Part shown: one piece after another, positions 33,747 through 34,267 of the stretch
How the letters are laid out: every line of letters starts with the position of its first letter
Numbering within the stretch: position 1 is the first letter of the stretch
Notes under the pieces: model-generated
Seen by the model: only the letters and a program-made list of their open reading frames with translations
Told to the model about the DNA's origin: nothing
The model's database searches: none
Program-made: the position numbers and the translations under genes
Origin: Burkholderiales bacterium
GTDB lineage: Bacteria; Pseudomonadota; Gammaproteobacteria; Burkholderiales; Burkholderiaceae_C
DNA: 34,267 bases
Direction of reading: 5' to 3'
Assembly: GCA_025358485.1 (NCBI GenBank)
Contig: JANYJJ010000124.1
Span: 1-34,267 of the forward strand

Positions 33747-34267
33747 ACAGACGCCGACGCGGGCTTCAAGCTGTGTTTGAAGCGCGACGCCAAGTCGTCA
33801 AACGATGTTTCTTGCGGTGCCCACCAAGCTGCGTCCACCGCGTCGGCGGCGGTCTCCATGTCCAGTGTGTGCACCAAGCCCAAACCCAGGTCGGTGGCCA
33901 AGAACAAGCGACCCGCTTCGTCAAGCCACGCCGACTGCATCTGCGCGGCCAAACCGGTGTGGCTGGTGACACTGGGTGCCCCGCCGTCTATCGGCTTCAA
34001 GCGCCAGACCCAGGGGGCCGCTTCCAGCTCCACATAGACGCGCTGCGGGCCATTTTGGAAAAACCACTGACCTTGCGCGTCGCAGAGGTAATTGCGTTCT
34101 ATGAACTCGCGAAGCTTGTCATGTTCAATGCGGCTGCCTTTGATTTTGGGGAAGGCGCCTGCGGCTTGGATGCGGTCGTCGCGCATGTACCAATCGCCCC
34201 GCGCATCGAGTGCCAGCCAGCCGTAGCAGTCGGGCACGTTGGGCCATTTTTGCAGCGCGGCTTTGAC
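33734..34267 (-). CDS. Conserved hypothetical protein, 5' end outside window
   Basis: About 177 codons are visible, running from the right edge to TAA at 33734. The frame begins VKAALQKWPNVPDCYGWLAL and continues DARGDWYMRDDRI, IEHDKLREFIERNYL, WFFQNGPQRVYVELEAAPWV and RLFLATDLGLGLVHTLD. It is a family I know only as a conserved Burkholderiales DUF, probably cytoplasmic; the exact label is uncertain. The frame is open to the window edge, so the true start lies outside. The 3' end overlaps the DUF3455 gene by 13 bases. Confidence 0.75.
   Translation of the reverse strand, partial: VKAALQKWPNVPDCYGWLALDARGDWYMRDDRIQAAGAFPKIKGSRIEHDKLREFIERNYLCDAQGQWFFQNGPQRVYVELEAAPWVWRLKPIDGGAPSVTSHTGLAAQMQSAWLDEAGRLFLATDLGLGLVHTLDMETAADAVDAAWWAPQETSFDDLASRFKHSLKPASASVHIP

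Overview
The window reads as a chromosomal segment of a betaproteobacterium of the order Burkholderiales, most likely Comamonadaceae. The reasons are a GC-rich composition, a DUF4148 protein, a protein with an FFLEELY-type motif, a membrane-anchored diheme c5-type cytochrome, an AtzE/AtzG-type amidohydrolase pair and REP-like repeats of a kind I associate with this family. Genes are packed on both strands. No phage, insertion sequence, CRISPR array or plasmid function was seen.

Layout, left to right. 1-4.5 kb: end of an unrecognised gene, pcaHG (protocatechuate 3,4-dioxygenase), a lipoprotein alpha/beta hydrolase and a convergent conserved hypothetical. 4.7-9.9 kb: two tandem paralogous kinase-like proteins that lack the catalytic aspartates but share an identically spaced four-cysteine tail, then proA. 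10-12.1 kb: a LysR regulator divergent from a tautomerase, then a decayed lemA remnant. 12.1-17.3 kb: a ureide/carboxybiuret-type nitrogen-scavenging locus. Leftward are a BMP-family binding protein, a cysteine hydrolase and a cupin. Rightward are AtzG-, AtzE- and AtzH-like genes. Between the two arms lies a fragment resembling the N-terminus of allophanate hydrolase. 17.3-20 kb: an unassigned stretch, a DUF4148 protein, a ribbon-helix-helix plus coiled-coil gene pair and the FFLEELY-type protein. 20.1-23.3 kb: a GMC oxidoreductase with a twin-arginine small subunit, then a membrane-anchored lipase-like hydrolase. 23.3-26 kb: the phenylalanine/tyrosine catabolic pair hppD-phhA with a divergent Lrp/AsnC regulator and a perfect inverted repeat in the shared promoter. 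26-34.3 kb: MscS channel, HDOD protein, DUF2855 protein, two small hypotheticals flanking a large REP hairpin, an HTH-like protein, small membrane or secreted proteins, tRNA-Arg(CCG), the diheme cytochrome c, a DUF3455 protein and a partial hypothetical.

Functional picture. The window is rich in catabolic functions: ring cleavage of protocatechuate, phenylalanine to homogentisate, and ureide or carboxybiuret nitrogen. Regulators sit divergently beside their likely targets (LysR/tautomerase, Lrp/hppD-phhA).

Noncoding structure is unusually informative. There are three copies of a REP-like sequence, one as a near-perfect 24-bp inverted pair. Short tandem repeats (5 to 15 bp units) sit in many intergenic gaps. 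Several hairpins are terminator-like, and one apparent promoter-operator-attenuator leader lies ahead of a 57-residue gene. All family assignments come from reading motifs in the translated sequence; no database search was run.
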